Assembly (NCBI RefSeq): GCF_000384315.1
Contig: NZ_ARVW01000001.1
Span: 3,782,157-3,846,156, forward strand
From: Amycolatopsis nigrescens CSC17Ta-90
GTDB taxonomy: Bacteria > Actinomycetota > Actinomycetes > Mycobacteriales > Pseudonocardiaceae
Reading direction: 5' to 3'
DNA: 64,000 nucleotides
Notes under the pieces: model-generated
Database searches by the model: none
What the model was told of the DNA's origin: nothing
Seen by the model: only the letters and a program-made list of their open reading frames with translations
Translations under genes and position numbers: made by a program
Shown: one piece after another, positions 22,486-30,803 of the stretch
How the letters are laid out: every line of letters begins with the position of its first letter
Position numbering within the stretch: position 1 is the first letter of the stretch

Positions 22486-23391
22486 GTGACCTCGACACCA
22501 GCGACGCTCGCCGACTACCCGAAGATCGCGGCCGGCAAGGTCCGCGAGCTGTACGCCGTGGACGACGAGCACCTGCTGCTCGTCGCCTCGGACCGGATCT
22601 CGGCCTTCGACTTCATCCTGGACACCCCCATCCCGGACAAGGGCAGGGTGCTCACCGCGATGAGCGTCTTCTGGTTCGAGCTGCTGGCGGACGTGCTGCC
22701 GAACCACCTGGTCGGCTACGACGACCCACGCATCCCGGCCGAGGTGCGCGGCCGCGCGCTGCTGGTGCGGCGGCTGGAGATGCTGCCGGTCGAGGCGGTC
22801 GCCCGCGGCTACCTCGCGGGTTCGGGTTTCACCGACTACCAGCGCACGGGCTCGGTGTGCGGCGTCGAGCTGCCGGCCGGGCTGCTCGAGGCGGACAAGC
22901 TGCCGGCACCGGTGTTCACCCCGGCGTCCAAGGCCGCGCTCGGCGAGCACGACGAGAACGTCAGCTTCGAGGCCGTGGTGGCGTCGGTCGGGCGGCAGCG
23001 GGCCGAGCAGGTGCGCGATGCCACGCTGGCGATCTACCGGCGCGGCGCCGAGCACGCGGCGGCTCGCGGGATCGTGCTGGCGGACACCAAGTTCGAGTTC
23101 GGCGTGGACGAGACCGGCGCGCTGGTGCTCGGCGACGAGGTGCTCACCCCGGACTCCTCGCGCTACTGGCCCGCCGACGGCTATCTGCCGGGACGGCCGC
23201 AGCCCTCCTTCGACAAGCAGTACGTGCGGGACTGGCTGACCGGCCCGGAGTCCGGCTGGCAGCGGGCGTCCGACACCCCGCCGCCGCCGCTTCCGCCGGA
23301 GGTGGTGGCCGCGACCAGGGCGCGCTACGTCGAGGCGTACGAACGGATCAGCGGCCGTTCACTAGCTGACTGGCCCGCTCCGACCTCGTGA
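22486..23391 (+). CDS. purC: Phosphoribosylaminoimidazole-succinocarboxamide (SAICAR) synthase
   Basis: A 301-residue enzyme that joins CAIR and aspartate with ATP to give SAICAR in de novo purine synthesis. Conserved stretches are [65 protein letters not shown] and [14 protein letters not shown]. Length fits the long, yeast-like single-domain form common in actinobacteria. The GTG start at 22486 is supported by a -10-like box six bases upstream. Its stop codon lies within the left arm of an inverted repeat (23386-23456). Confidence 0.96.
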   Translation: MTSTPATLADYPKIAAGKVRELYAVDDEHLLLVASDRISAFDFILDTPIPDKGRVLTAMSVFWFELLADVLPNHLVGYDDPRIPAEVRGRALLVRRLEMLPVEAVARGYLAGSGFTDYQRTGSVCGVELPAGLLEADKLPAPVFTPASKAALGEHDENVSFEAVVASVGRQRAEQVRDATLAIYRRGAEHAAARGIVLADTKFEFGVDETGALVLGDEVLTPDSSRYWPADGYLPGRPQPSFDKQYVRDWLTGPESGWQRASDTPPPPLPPEVVAATRARYVEAYERISGRSLADWPAPTS

Positions 23392-23456
23392 GTGAAAAAC
23401 GTTGTCTGGTGTCCTGCGGGACACCCGCACCCGGGGCGAACGCTTTTCACTCACGA
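23386..23456. repeat. Intergenic inverted repeat at the purC stop codon
   Basis: TCGTGAGTGAAAAACGTT pairs with AACGCTTTTCACTCACGA (one mismatch). Between the arms lies a second hairpin, GGTGTCC/GGACACC. It belongs to the same family as the element's attB and the copy before purL, and may terminate purC. Confidence 0.85.
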
Positions 23457-23515
23457 CCTGGGCCAGTTACCTTGAGGTCAGGCCGCGGTCACACTGAGCT
23501 GTCCTACTGGGCAGC

Positions 23516-24232
23516 GTGGACACACAGCTCTTGGTCTCGCTCTCCGGAATCAGCCCGCGAACGCTGGACCGCTGCGCCGAACTGGCGGCCGAACTGGACC
23601 GCCGCAAGGTGCCGCTGACCATCCTCCACCCGCCGCGCACCGAGAACAGCCCGGCAACCGACTGGGTCCGCGACCGGCGCCTGCGCGGCGACGGCCTGCT
23701 GATGCACGGCTACGACCACCGAATCACGCCCACCCACCGGACCGTGCAGCTCGGTCGAAAGGCGGAGTTCGCCGCCCTGCCCGCGCACGAGGCCAGGCTG
23801 CGGTTGATCGCGGCCACCGCGGCGCTGGAGGGTTCCGGGCTGAAGGCGGACGGGTTCGCCCCGCCCCGCTGGCTCGCTTCGCGCGGCACACTGGCCGCGC
23901 TGGCCGAACGCGGGTTCACGTTGTGCGCGGAACTCGCCGCGGTGCACCACCTCGGCACCGGCGAGGTGGTGCACCGCGCCAAGGTGCTGGAGTTCACCGC
24001 CGGGCACCAGCGCGCCGAAACCGTGCGCTGCTTCGCGCTGGTGCTGGCCGCCGCACGCGCGGCCAGGCGCGGCGGTCTGGTCCGGCTCGGCGTGGACGCC
24101 GCCGAACTGGCCGGGCCCGGTCTGCGGCAGGCATTCCTGGACGCGGTCGACGTGGCGCTGGAGCACCGCGCTCGCGCCGTCACCTACGGCGCGCTCAGAA
24201 CTTCGTCTTCGCCCCGGGCTGCAGCGCTTTGA
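23516..24232 (+). CDS. Polysaccharide-deacetylase-like protein (DUF2334 type)
   Basis: A 238-residue protein with GTG start at 23516. The arrangement LLVSLSGISPRTLDRCAELA, KVPLTILHPPR, GDGLLMHGYDHR and GFAPPRWLAS resembles the NodB/DUF2334 carbohydrate-esterase fold: a His-containing metal site (HGYDH) and a PPRW loop. No signal peptide is seen, so it is probably cytoplasmic. Such proteins may remove acetyl groups from sugars, but the substrate is unknown. It ends 38 nt inside the convergent MBL-fold gene. The ribosome site is weak. Confidence 0.75.
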   Translation: MDTQLLVSLSGISPRTLDRCAELAAELDRRKVPLTILHPPRTENSPATDWVRDRRLRGDGLLMHGYDHRITPTHRTVQLGRKAEFAALPAHEARLRLIAATAALEGSGLKADGFAPPRWLASRGTLAALAERGFTLCAELAAVHHLGTGEVVHRAKVLEFTAGHQRAETVRCFALVLAAARAARRGGLVRLGVDAAELAGPGLRQAFLDAVDVALEHRARAVTYGALRTSSSPRAAAL

Positions 24233-24830
24233 CCTCGGTGCCATCCGGGCCGAGGTTGGTGAACAGCCCGTAGTGCATGGCCGGGTTGGACAGCGTCGCC
24301 TCGTGGATCGGCACGGCGTACCGCGGCGCGACGGCGCGCAGGTAGTCCACCGCCTCACCGGCCTTCAGCCAGGGCGCGCCGGTGGGCAGGCCGAGCACCT
24401 CGATCTTGTGGTCGGGCAGGAAGAACGAGTCGCCGGGGTGGTAGAACGCGCCGTGGTCGACCAGGTAGCCCACGTTCGGGATCACCGGGATGTCCTCGTG
24501 GATGACCGCGTGCCTGCCGCCGAGCACCTCGACCGTGCTACCGCCGACCTCGAAGGTGTCGCCGGGGTGCACGGTGCGCGCCGGCAGGTCCAGCTTCGCC
24601 ACGGTGTCCTCGGAACCGGGGTCGGTGATCAGCCGCGCGCCCGGGTTGGCCGCCAGCAGCGGCGGCAGCCGCTCGGCGTCGATGTGGTCGAAGTGCTGGT
24701 GCGTGATCAGGATCGCGTCGAGTTCGCGTTCGGCCTCGAAACCGGCGGAGAACGTGCCGGGGTCGATCAGGATGCGCGCGCCCTCGGTCTCGATCAGCAC
24801 ACAAGCATGTCCAAAGTGGACAATATGCAT
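24195..24830 (-). CDS. MBL-fold metal-dependent hydrolase (UlaG-like)
   Basis: A 211-residue metallo-beta-lactamase-fold protein. The metal-binding motif is THQHFDHID (about residues 43-51), with the HFGHACVLIETEG N-terminus, GGRHAVIHEDI and FYHPGDSFF providing further histidines and aspartate, typical of the UlaG-like branch that includes lactonases and phosphodiesterases. GGGAGCC precedes ATG 24830. The substrate cannot be read. The next gene on the same strand upstream is an ArsR-like regulator, 33 nt away, so the two may be co-transcribed. Its 3' end overlaps the convergent deacetylase-like gene by 38 nt. Confidence 0.88.
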   Translation of the reverse strand: MHIVHFGHACVLIETEGARILIDPGTFSAGFEAERELDAILITHQHFDHIDAERLPPLLAANPGARLITDPGSEDTVAKLDLPARTVHPGDTFEVGGSTVEVLGGRHAVIHEDIPVIPNVGYLVDHGAFYHPGDSFFLPDHKIEVLGLPTGAPWLKAGEAVDYLRAVAPRYAVPIHEATLSNPAMHYGLFTNLGPDGTEVKALQPGAKTKF

Positions 24831-24863
24831 AGATGGCTCCCTTTTGGTTCGGCCCGTCCCAGC

Positions 24864-25808
24864 CTACGAGCGCAGCAGGTCGTCGCCAAGTTCGGTGCGC
24901 CGGTACCGCACCGCGCGCCCGTGCCGGGAACTGCTCAGCAGCCGCGCGTCGCGTAGCGCGGTGAGGTGCTCGGAGACCGTGCCGGCGGACAGGCCGAGCC
25001 GGATCGCCAGTGCCGAGGTGTCGGCCGGTTCGTCCAGCGCGGTCAGCAGGGCCGCCTTGGTCCGGCCGACCACGGCGGCCAGCGTCTCGGTGGGCACCGG
25101 CGCACCCGCCCATAGCTCGCCGACCCCGCGCGCCGGGTACAGCACCGCGGGCTGCCACGGCGGCACCATGATCACCCCGAGCCGCGGCCAGGCGAACAGG
25201 CCGGGCAGCAGGAGCAGCCCGCGCTCGTCCAGTTCGGTGCGGACCCGCGTTTTCGTCTCCACCAGCACCACGTCGCCGGCCAGCCGCAGCCCGGGATGGA
25301 GATCGCTCAGCACCAGCTCGATCCCGCCTTCGGCCAGCCGCCGGGACCGGTAGTCGATGTCCGCGGTGAGCAGCCGCTTGAGCCGCGGCCAGTTCGGCTC
25401 GACCAGTTCGGTCCAGACCAGCTCCATCTGGTCCGCGAGCAGGTCCCGCGCCGCCGCCGGGTCGGCGGGCAGCCCGCTCAGGTCGGCGTCCACCATGGCG
25501 AGCTCGGTGGCGACCTGCGCCGGCGGGGTCCGGCGAACCTCCGCGAGCTGCGCGCGTGCCGTGGTGCGCGGGCCGCTCGGCGGCGGGCTGAGGAAGTCGG
25601 TGAGGTAGCGCCTGGCGCCGAGCACCGCGAGCAGCTCGCCGACCGGCAGCTCTCGGATGGACACGGCCGCCTTCGCCACCCAGGCCAGATGGGTCGGATG
25701 GCCGCGCACGCCCAGGATCGTCTGTACCGCGCCCATCGTCTCCTCCAGCGGGGAGAGCGCGAACCGCACTCGGTTCGCGCCGGCCGGGGTGAGCACCAGT
25801 TCGATCAT
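24864..25808 (-). CDS. ArsR-like winged-helix regulator with N-terminal DUF5937-type domain
   Basis: A 314-residue protein. The C-terminal ~80 residues form a winged helix (TKAALLTALDEPADTSALA, then RLGLSAGTVSEHLTALRDAR, then VRYRRTELG), characteristic of ArsR-type repressors. The N-terminal ~220 residues, beginning ELVLTPAGANRVRFALSPLEE, match the DUF5937-type domain that often precedes such a helix in actinomycetes and may bind a ligand. It is divergent from an MFS transporter gene, 68 nt away, and most likely controls it. That space carries repeated CGGAA-type elements (minus strand, about 25833-25850) that could be operator half-sites. Confidence 0.88.
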   Translation of the reverse strand: MIELVLTPAGANRVRFALSPLEETMGAVQTILGVRGHPTHLAWVAKAAVSIRELPVGELLAVLGARRYLTDFLSPPPSGPRTTARAQLAEVRRTPPAQVATELAMVDADLSGLPADPAAARDLLADQMELVWTELVEPNWPRLKRLLTADIDYRSRRLAEGGIELVLSDLHPGLRLAGDVVLVETKTRVRTELDERGLLLLPGLFAWPRLGVIMVPPWQPAVLYPARGVGELWAGAPVPTETLAAVVGRTKAALLTALDEPADTSALAIRLGLSAGTVSEHLTALRDARLLSSSRHGRAVRYRRTELGDDLLRS

Positions 25809-25876
25809 CGCGGGACCAGCTTTCGGCTATTTCCGAATCATTATTCCGCGCCAGTCCGGCGCAGCAAGCTCGGCGC

Positions 25877-27061
25877 ATGACGACCCTCGCCGCGCAGTCC
25901 TCGCAGTCCCTGTTCCACCACCGGCCCTACTGGCGCTGGTCGGCCGGCGTGCAGCTGGGCAGGCTGCCCGCGGCGATGGCCCCGCTGGCCTTCACCGTGC
26001 TGACCACCGCCGCCACCGGCTCCTACCGGCTCGGCGGGGTGATGATGGCCGTTTTCGTGCTCGCCGAACTGGCCGGCGCGATCCCGGCCGGGCGGCTGCT
26101 GGACCGGATCGGCCCGGCGAAGGGGCTCGCGCTGATGCTGGTCACCGCCGCGGCCGCGCTGGCCGGGCTCGCCGCGGTGGCGGCCACCGGCGCGTCCGGG
26201 CCGGTGCTGCTGGCCATGGTGGTACTGCCGGGGGTGGTGGCGGGCGGGATGTCCGGTGGTTTCCGCACCCTGCTCGCCGGCACCATCTCCGGCCCGCTGC
26301 TGCCGAGGGCGATCGCGGTGGACGCGATGATCCTGGACGGGGTGCTGATCGCCGGCCCGGCGCTGGTCGCGTTGCTGGCCACCGCGCATTCGCTGGTGCC
26401 GCTGCTGGTGATGGCGTTGGCCTACCTGCTTTCCGCCGCACTGGTGCCGCGCGTGACGGCCGCGCGCGAACAGGCGCCGGCCGGACGGGTGCGAGTGCCG
26501 GCCCGGGCCTGTGCGCCCTGGCTGGCCTGCCAGTTCACCGTCGGCCACGTGCTCTCCACGGTGGAGGTCGCACCGTTGCCACTGGTGCAACGCCTTGGCG
26601 AGGGGGAAGGCGCGGCCGCGTTGCTGATCGCCGTGCTGTGCGGCGCGAGCATCGGCGGCGGCGCGCTGTACGCCTGGCGAGGGCCGAAGCTCGGGCTCGG
26701 GCCGCGCGGGCAGGCCGGTATCGCGCTGACCGGGTTCGTCCTGGGTGCTGTGCTCGTCGCCGCGAACCTCGGCCGGCCGGGGCTGCTCTGCGGGGTGGCG
26801 CTGATCGGCGTGTGCACCGCGCCGCTGGTCACCATCGCGTCGGTGCGGATGCAGGCGTTGCTGCCGGCGACGCGCAGGTCGGAAGGGTTCTCGCTGTCCT
26901 TCGCGGTGCAGGCCGCCGGTTTCGGGCTCGGTTCGCTGACCGTCGGGGTGCTGCCCCTGCCGCTGGTGTCTTTGCTCGGTGCCTCCAGCGCGGCCCTCGG
27001 TTGTGCGATGCTGACGTTTGCTGCCCGAGAAGTAGTTGGCAGCGCGCCAGCAAGCTTCTAG
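25877..27061 (+). CDS. MFS transporter
   Basis: A 394-residue membrane protein with about twelve hydrophobic helices. The motif-A-like loop GAIPAGRLLDRIGPAKGLAL after helix 2 is a sign of the major facilitator superfamily; a second-half equivalent is weaker. The length is typical of drug or metabolite exporters. It starts at ATG 25877 opposite an ArsR-like regulator, which suggests ligand-controlled export. Ala and Leu richness prevents assigning a substrate. The aldehyde dehydrogenase gene follows 34 nt later with its own ribosome site and may be co-transcribed. Confidence 0.9.
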   Translation: MTTLAAQSSQSLFHHRPYWRWSAGVQLGRLPAAMAPLAFTVLTTAATGSYRLGGVMMAVFVLAELAGAIPAGRLLDRIGPAKGLALMLVTAAAALAGLAAVAATGASGPVLLAMVVLPGVVAGGMSGGFRTLLAGTISGPLLPRAIAVDAMILDGVLIAGPALVALLATAHSLVPLLVMALAYLLSAALVPRVTAAREQAPAGRVRVPARACAPWLACQFTVGHVLSTVEVAPLPLVQRLGEGEGAAALLIAVLCGASIGGGALYAWRGPKLGLGPRGQAGIALTGFVLGAVLVAANLGRPGLLCGVALIGVCTAPLVTIASVRMQALLPATRRSEGFSLSFAVQAAGFGLGSLTVGVLPLPLVSLLGASSAALGCAMLTFAAREVVGSAPASF

Positions 27062-27095
27062 CCTGGGTCACAAGTCGACACCACGGGAGACGCCG

Positions 27096-28592
27096 ATGAC
27101 CGCCGTACAGCCCAAGCCCGCCACGGTCAGGGAGACCTTCGACTCGCTGGACCCGGCGACAGACGAGGTACTCGCCACCTACCCGGTGCACACCCGCGAG
27201 GACGTCGAAGCGGCCGTCGCGCAGGCCAGGGACGCGGCGCTGTGGTGGGACTCGCTCGGCTTCGCCGGGCGCGCCGAGCGGCTGCGCAGGTGGAAGGGCG
27301 TGCTGACCAGGCGACTGGCCCAGCTGTGCCAGGTGGTGCGGGACGAGACCGGCAAGCCGATCGCGGACGCGCAGCTGGAGTCGGTGCTCGGCATCGAGCA
27401 CATCGCGTGGGCTGGCCGGAACGCGCGCAAGGTGCTCGGCAAGCAGCGGCGCCCGGCCGGGCTGCTGATGTCCAACCAGGCCGCCACCGTCGAATATCAG
27501 CCGCTCGGCGTGGTCGGCGTGATCGGCCCGTGGAACTACCCGGTTTTCACTCCCCTCGGCTCCATCACCTACGCGCTGGCCGCGGGCAACGCGGTGGTGT
27601 TCAAGCCCAGCGAGTACACCCCCGGCGTCGGCCGGTGGCTGGTGGACGCGTTCAACGAGGTGGTGCCGGAGAAGCCGGTGCTGCAGCTGATCACCGGCTT
27701 CGGCGAGACCGGTGCCGCGCTGGTCGGCGCGGGGGTGGACAAGATCGCCTTCACCGGCTCCACCGCCACCGGCAAGAAGATCATGGCGGCGGCCGCCGAA
27801 ACGCTCACCCCGGTGGTGATCGAGGCCGGCGGCAAGGACCCGGTGCTGGTGGACGAGGACGCGGACGTCGAGGCGGCCGCGGACGCCACGGTCTGGGGCG
27901 CCTTCTCCAACTCCGGGCAGACCTGCGTCGGCGTCGAGCGGGTGTACGTGCACGAGCGGGTGCACGACGAGTTCGTGGCCAAGGTGGTGGCGAAGAGCCG
28001 GGAGCTGCGCGCGGGCTCCGACGCGGAGGCGTCCTACGGCCCGGTCACCATGCCCTCGCAGATCGGCGTGATCCGGCGGCACATCGCGGACGCGATCGCG
28101 CGCGGCGGCAGGGCGGTGCTCGGCGGCACCGACGCGGTCGGCGACCGGTATGTGCAGCCGACCGTGCTGGTCGAGGTGCCAGAGGACGCCGACGCGGTGC
28201 GCGAGGAAACCTTCGGGCCGACCGTGACCATCGCCAAGGTGGCCGACATGGACGAGGCCGTGGCCAAGGCGAACGACACCAGCTACGGCCTCGGCTCCAC
28301 GGTGTTCTCCAAGCGCCGCGGCATGGAGCTGGCCAGGCGGCTGCGCACCGGGATGACCGCGATCAACGCGCCGCTGTCCTTCGCCGGTATCGCGTCCCTG
28401 CCCTTCGGCGGGGTCGGCGACTCCGGTTTCGGCCGGATCCACGGCCAGGAAGGGCTGCGCGAGTTCGCCCGCTCGAAGGCCATCGCCCGGCAGCGCTTCA
28501 CCCCGCCGATCGCGCTGACCTCGTTCCCCCGCAACGAAAAGACCGACGCACTGGTGGCCAAGCTGGTCACCGTCCTGCACGGCAAGCGCTAG
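27096..28592 (+). CDS. Aldehyde dehydrogenase (NAD(P)-dependent, succinic-semialdehyde-like)
   Basis: A 498-residue ALDH-superfamily enzyme. Motifs: GVVGVIGPWNYPVFTPL (cofactor-side loop), FKPSEYTP, AFTGSTATGKKI, the general-base glutamate in VIEAGGKDPVLV, the nucleophilic cysteine in SNSGQTCVGVERV and the C-terminal PFGGVGDSGFGR. ATG 27096 is chosen over 27036 because GGGAGA precedes it. It oxidises an aldehyde to a carboxylic acid; the wording is closest to succinate-semialdehyde or related dehydrogenases, but specificity is uncertain. It converges on the two-component regulator gene with a 4-nt overlap. Confidence 0.93.
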   Translation: MTAVQPKPATVRETFDSLDPATDEVLATYPVHTREDVEAAVAQARDAALWWDSLGFAGRAERLRRWKGVLTRRLAQLCQVVRDETGKPIADAQLESVLGIEHIAWAGRNARKVLGKQRRPAGLLMSNQAATVEYQPLGVVGVIGPWNYPVFTPLGSITYALAAGNAVVFKPSEYTPGVGRWLVDAFNEVVPEKPVLQLITGFGETGAALVGAGVDKIAFTGSTATGKKIMAAAAETLTPVVIEAGGKDPVLVDEDADVEAAADATVWGAFSNSGQTCVGVERVYVHERVHDEFVAKVVAKSRELRAGSDAEASYGPVTMPSQIGVIRRHIADAIARGGRAVLGGTDAVGDRYVQPTVLVEVPEDADAVREETFGPTVTIAKVADMDEAVAKANDTSYGLGSTVFSKRRGMELARRLRTGMTAINAPLSFAGIASLPFGGVGDSGFGRIHGQEGLREFARSKAIARQRFTPPIALTSFPRNEKTDALVAKLVTVLHGKR

Positions 28593-29260
28593 TCGAGCAA
28601 GCCGGCGTCGTGCACGAGTAGCGCGATCTGCACGCGGTTGTTGAGCTGCAGCTTGGTCAGGATGCTGGACACGTGCGTCTTGATCGTGGGCACGCTGAGG
28701 TACAGCGCGGCCCCGATCTCGGCGTTGGACCTGCCGTTGCCCAGCTCGACGGCGACGTCGCGTTCACGGTCGTTCAGCAGCGCCAGCCTGCCGGCGGCCG
28801 TTTCCCGACGCCGGTCGCCATCCGACTCGGCGACGTGCGCGATGAGCCGCCTCGTCACCGCCGGCGACAGCACCGGCAGGCCGCCGGCGACCTGGCGGAC
28901 CGCGGCCACGATCTCCGCCGGTGGGGTGTCCTTGAGCAGGAAACCGGCGGCTCCGGCGCGCAGTGCGCGCAGCACGTGGCGATCGGCGTCGAAGGTGGTC
29001 AGCACGATCACCTCGGGCGCCGACGGCCTGGCGCGCAGCGCTTCGGTGGCGGCCAGCCCGTCCAGCCCTGGCATCCGGATGTCCATCAGCACCACGTCGG
29101 GCCGGTGCTTTTCGACCATGGCGGGCACCTCGGCGCCGTCGGCCGCCTCGCCGAGCACGCGGATATCGTCCGCACCGCCCAGCATCATCGTCAGCCCGGA
29201 ACGCACCAGCGGGTCGTCGTCCACCAGCAGCACGCCGATCGGTTCGGTCACGGCGGCCAC
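28589..29260 (-). CDS. Response regulator, NarL/FixJ (LuxR-HTH) family
   Basis: A 223-residue response regulator. The receiver domain has VLLVDDDPLVRSGL (acidic pocket), phospho-Asp in VVLMDIRMPG, the Thr in VIVLTTFDAD and Lys in FLLKDTPP. The LuxR-type HTH is at residues ~155-215 (LNDRERDVAVELGNGRSNAE, then LSVPTIKTHVSSILTKL). GTG 29260 overlaps the histidine kinase gene by 13 nt. Phosphorylated by that kinase it would bind DNA as a dimer. Target genes are unknown; the nearest candidates are the flanking ALDH and the small membrane-protein gene. Confidence 0.95.
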   Translation of the reverse strand: MAAVTEPIGVLLVDDDPLVRSGLTMMLGGADDIRVLGEAADGAEVPAMVEKHRPDVVLMDIRMPGLDGLAATEALRARPSAPEVIVLTTFDADRHVLRALRAGAAGFLLKDTPPAEIVAAVRQVAGGLPVLSPAVTRRLIAHVAESDGDRRRETAAGRLALLNDRERDVAVELGNGRSNAEIGAALYLSVPTIKTHVSSILTKLQLNNRVQIALLVHDAGLLD

Positions 29261-30378
29261 GGTAGCCAGGCCTTGAGCCGCCAGCCATCGGTGGTGGCAG
29301 GGCCGTACTCCAGCCGCCCGCCGGCCAGCGCCACCCGCTCGGCCAGCCCGGCAAGACCCCGCCCTGGCGCACCGGCTTCGGGCGGGGTGGTGGTGGAGGT
29401 GTTGCGCACCTCGGCGGTCAGCCCGTCGGCCGCAGAGCCGGACACCCGGACGTCCACAGTGGACCCAGGGGAATGCTTGCGCGCGTTGGTCAAACCCTCC
29501 TGCACGATCCGGTACGCGGTGCGCCCGACGGTCTCCGGCACCCGCCCGCCGACCTCCTCGTGCAGCTCCACCCGCATCCCTGCCCGGCCGGACTCGGCGA
29601 CCAGCTGCGCCAGGTCGGCCAGCGTGGGCTGCGGCAGCTCCCCGTCCGGGGCGCGGAGCACGCCGATCACCTCGCGCAGATCCTGCAACGCCTGGTGCGA
29701 GCTCTCCCGGATCACCTTCGCCGCGCGGGCCACGTCCTCCGGTGCCGCGTCTGGCCGGTACTCCAGCGCGCCCGCGTGCACGCTCAGCAGGGACAGCCGG
29801 TGCCCGAGCACGTCGTGCATTTCCCGCGCGATGGCCTCACGGGCGTGCAGCTGGGCCTGCTCGGCGCGCAGGTTCGCCTCGGTCTCCGCGCGGGCCGCCC
29901 GTTCCCGCAGCGACTCCACCAGCCGGCGCCGGTGCTGGACGAACAGGCCCCAGCCGACCGCGGCCGCCTGCAGCGTGATGCCGAAGGCCAGGATCAGCTC
30001 CGGCGGCGCGTCCGGCTCGGGCCGCAGCAGGTTGTAGCCGGTCGCGCTGAGCAGGCTCAGCGAAAAGACGGCCAGCGCGATCTTGGCCGGCCGGTGCACC
30101 GCCACCGTGAACAGCGCGGCCAGCATCGCGCCGGCGACCAGCTCGGCGTAGCAGGACGCGGCGATCAGCGCCACCGCGAGCGCGACCGGCCACCGGCGGC
30201 GCAGCCACAGCGCGGCACAGCCGAGCACGCCGGTCACCTGATCGGCCTGGAACAGCCAGGCCGGGTCGGGCAGCGCCGAGGAGCGCACCCGGATGTACGC
30301 CAGGAACAGCCCGAAAACCGCCGCCAGCAGGAACATCGCGCTGTCCACCGCCCAGTCCCTGCTACTCCGCCTCCCCAC
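29248..30378 (-). CDS. Sensor histidine kinase, NarX/DesK-like (HisKA_3)
   Basis: A 376-residue membrane kinase. About five hydrophobic helices occupy residues 12-145, followed by a coiled coil and the dimerisation/phosphoacceptor segment REMHDVLGHRLSLLSVHAG (His acceptor). The ATP-binding domain includes VQEGLTNARKHSPGS (N-box) and GRGLAGLAERVALAGG (G-box). The start GTG 30378 is chosen because GGAGGGGGTGG lies in front and because the longer frame reaches into a 26-bp perfect inverted repeat (30395-30453) that is intergenic. It forms an overlapping pair with the response regulator. No extracytoplasmic domain is visible, so the signal is probably sensed in the membrane. Confidence 0.92.
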   Translation of the reverse strand: MGRRSSRDWAVDSAMFLLAAVFGLFLAYIRVRSSALPDPAWLFQADQVTGVLGCAALWLRRRWPVALAVALIAASCYAELVAGAMLAALFTVAVHRPAKIALAVFSLSLLSATGYNLLRPEPDAPPELILAFGITLQAAAVGWGLFVQHRRRLVESLRERAARAETEANLRAEQAQLHAREAIAREMHDVLGHRLSLLSVHAGALEYRPDAAPEDVARAAKVIRESSHQALQDLREVIGVLRAPDGELPQPTLADLAQLVAESGRAGMRVELHEEVGGRVPETVGRTAYRIVQEGLTNARKHSPGSTVDVRVSGSAADGLTAEVRNTSTTTPPEAGAPGRGLAGLAERVALAGGRLEYGPATTDGWRLKAWLPWPP

Positions 30379-30394
30379 CCCCACCCCCTCCGCT

Positions 30395-30453
30395 TTGTCC
30401 GTGAAGGGCACCTTGCCTACGTTGAAGGTAGGCAAGGTGCCCTTCACGGACAA
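30395..30453. repeat. Perfect 26-bp inverted repeat (GAAGGGCACCTTGCC family)
   Basis: Arms 30395-30420 and 30428-30453 are exactly complementary over 26 bases with a 7-base loop. It lies between two divergent genes, so it is not simply a terminator. The arm core resembles the hairpin after purQ (34011-34067). Confidence 0.9.
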
Positions 30454-30529
30454 TCGCGGTGCGCAGGGGGGATACCGAAGTCGGGGGAGGCGATACCTTC
30501 GAACGATCTGGGCGAGAGGTGCCGGTGCC

Positions 30530-30535
30530 TAGCGT
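30530..30535 (+). promoter_or_regulatory. Predicted -10 box, leaderless small membrane-protein gene
   Basis: TAGCGT ends seven bases before ATG 30543. Confidence 0.45.
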
Positions 30536-30542
30536 TGGGGAC

Positions 30543-30803
30543 ATGCGCAAGGCCATTCAGTTCTTGGGGCTCTTCCTGCTGCTCGAGGGCGTCAGCGGAA
30601 CCATCGACCACCTGCTCTACCAGCCGTTCTTCGGGGTGGTGCTGAACTTCTTCAACCGGATCGTCATTCCCCGGATCGACTTCCTGGCCGGCTACGAGCT
30701 GTTCGCGAACCTGTTCCTGGCGGTGCTCGGCCTGGTGATCGCGATCGCCGCCGAGCGGGTCAGGTCCCCCGGATCAGATCAGCGGCCTTCTCCGCGACCA
30801 TGA
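30543..30803 (+). CDS. Small membrane protein, 86 residues, unknown
   Basis: Starts at ATG 30543 (MRKAIQFLGLFLLLEG), supported by a TANNNT box seven bases upstream; the longer frame to 30459 has no ribosome site. Two hydrophobic segments (residues 5-20 and about 48-66) flank an amphipathic stretch with aromatic residues (YQPFFGVVLNFFNRI). The C-terminal ~15 residues overlap the convergent GMC oxidoreductase gene by 44 nt and are Arg/Pro-rich. It is divergent from the NarL-type two-component system and could be its target, but nothing proves this. No family is recognised. Confidence 0.7.
   Translation: MRKAIQFLGLFLLLEGVSGTIDHLLYQPFFGVVLNFFNRIVIPRIDFLAGYELFANLFLAVLGLVIAIAAERVRSPGSDQRPSPRP

Noticed and set aside
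20485..23055. Very long minus-strand reading frame spanning the SAM hydrolase, TSUP and purC loci
   Set aside because: Only the part below 21303 has a protein family; the rest is antisense to TSUP and purC and has only low-complexity Gln/Arg/His-rich translation.
26829..28580. Long minus-strand frame opposite the aldehyde dehydrogenase
   Set aside because: Antisense shadow; the plus strand has the complete ALDH motif set.
30395..30453. N-terminal coding part of the histidine kinase
   Set aside because: The frame is open, but the region is an exact 26-bp inverted repeat, and a GTG with a ribosome site lies downstream at 30378.
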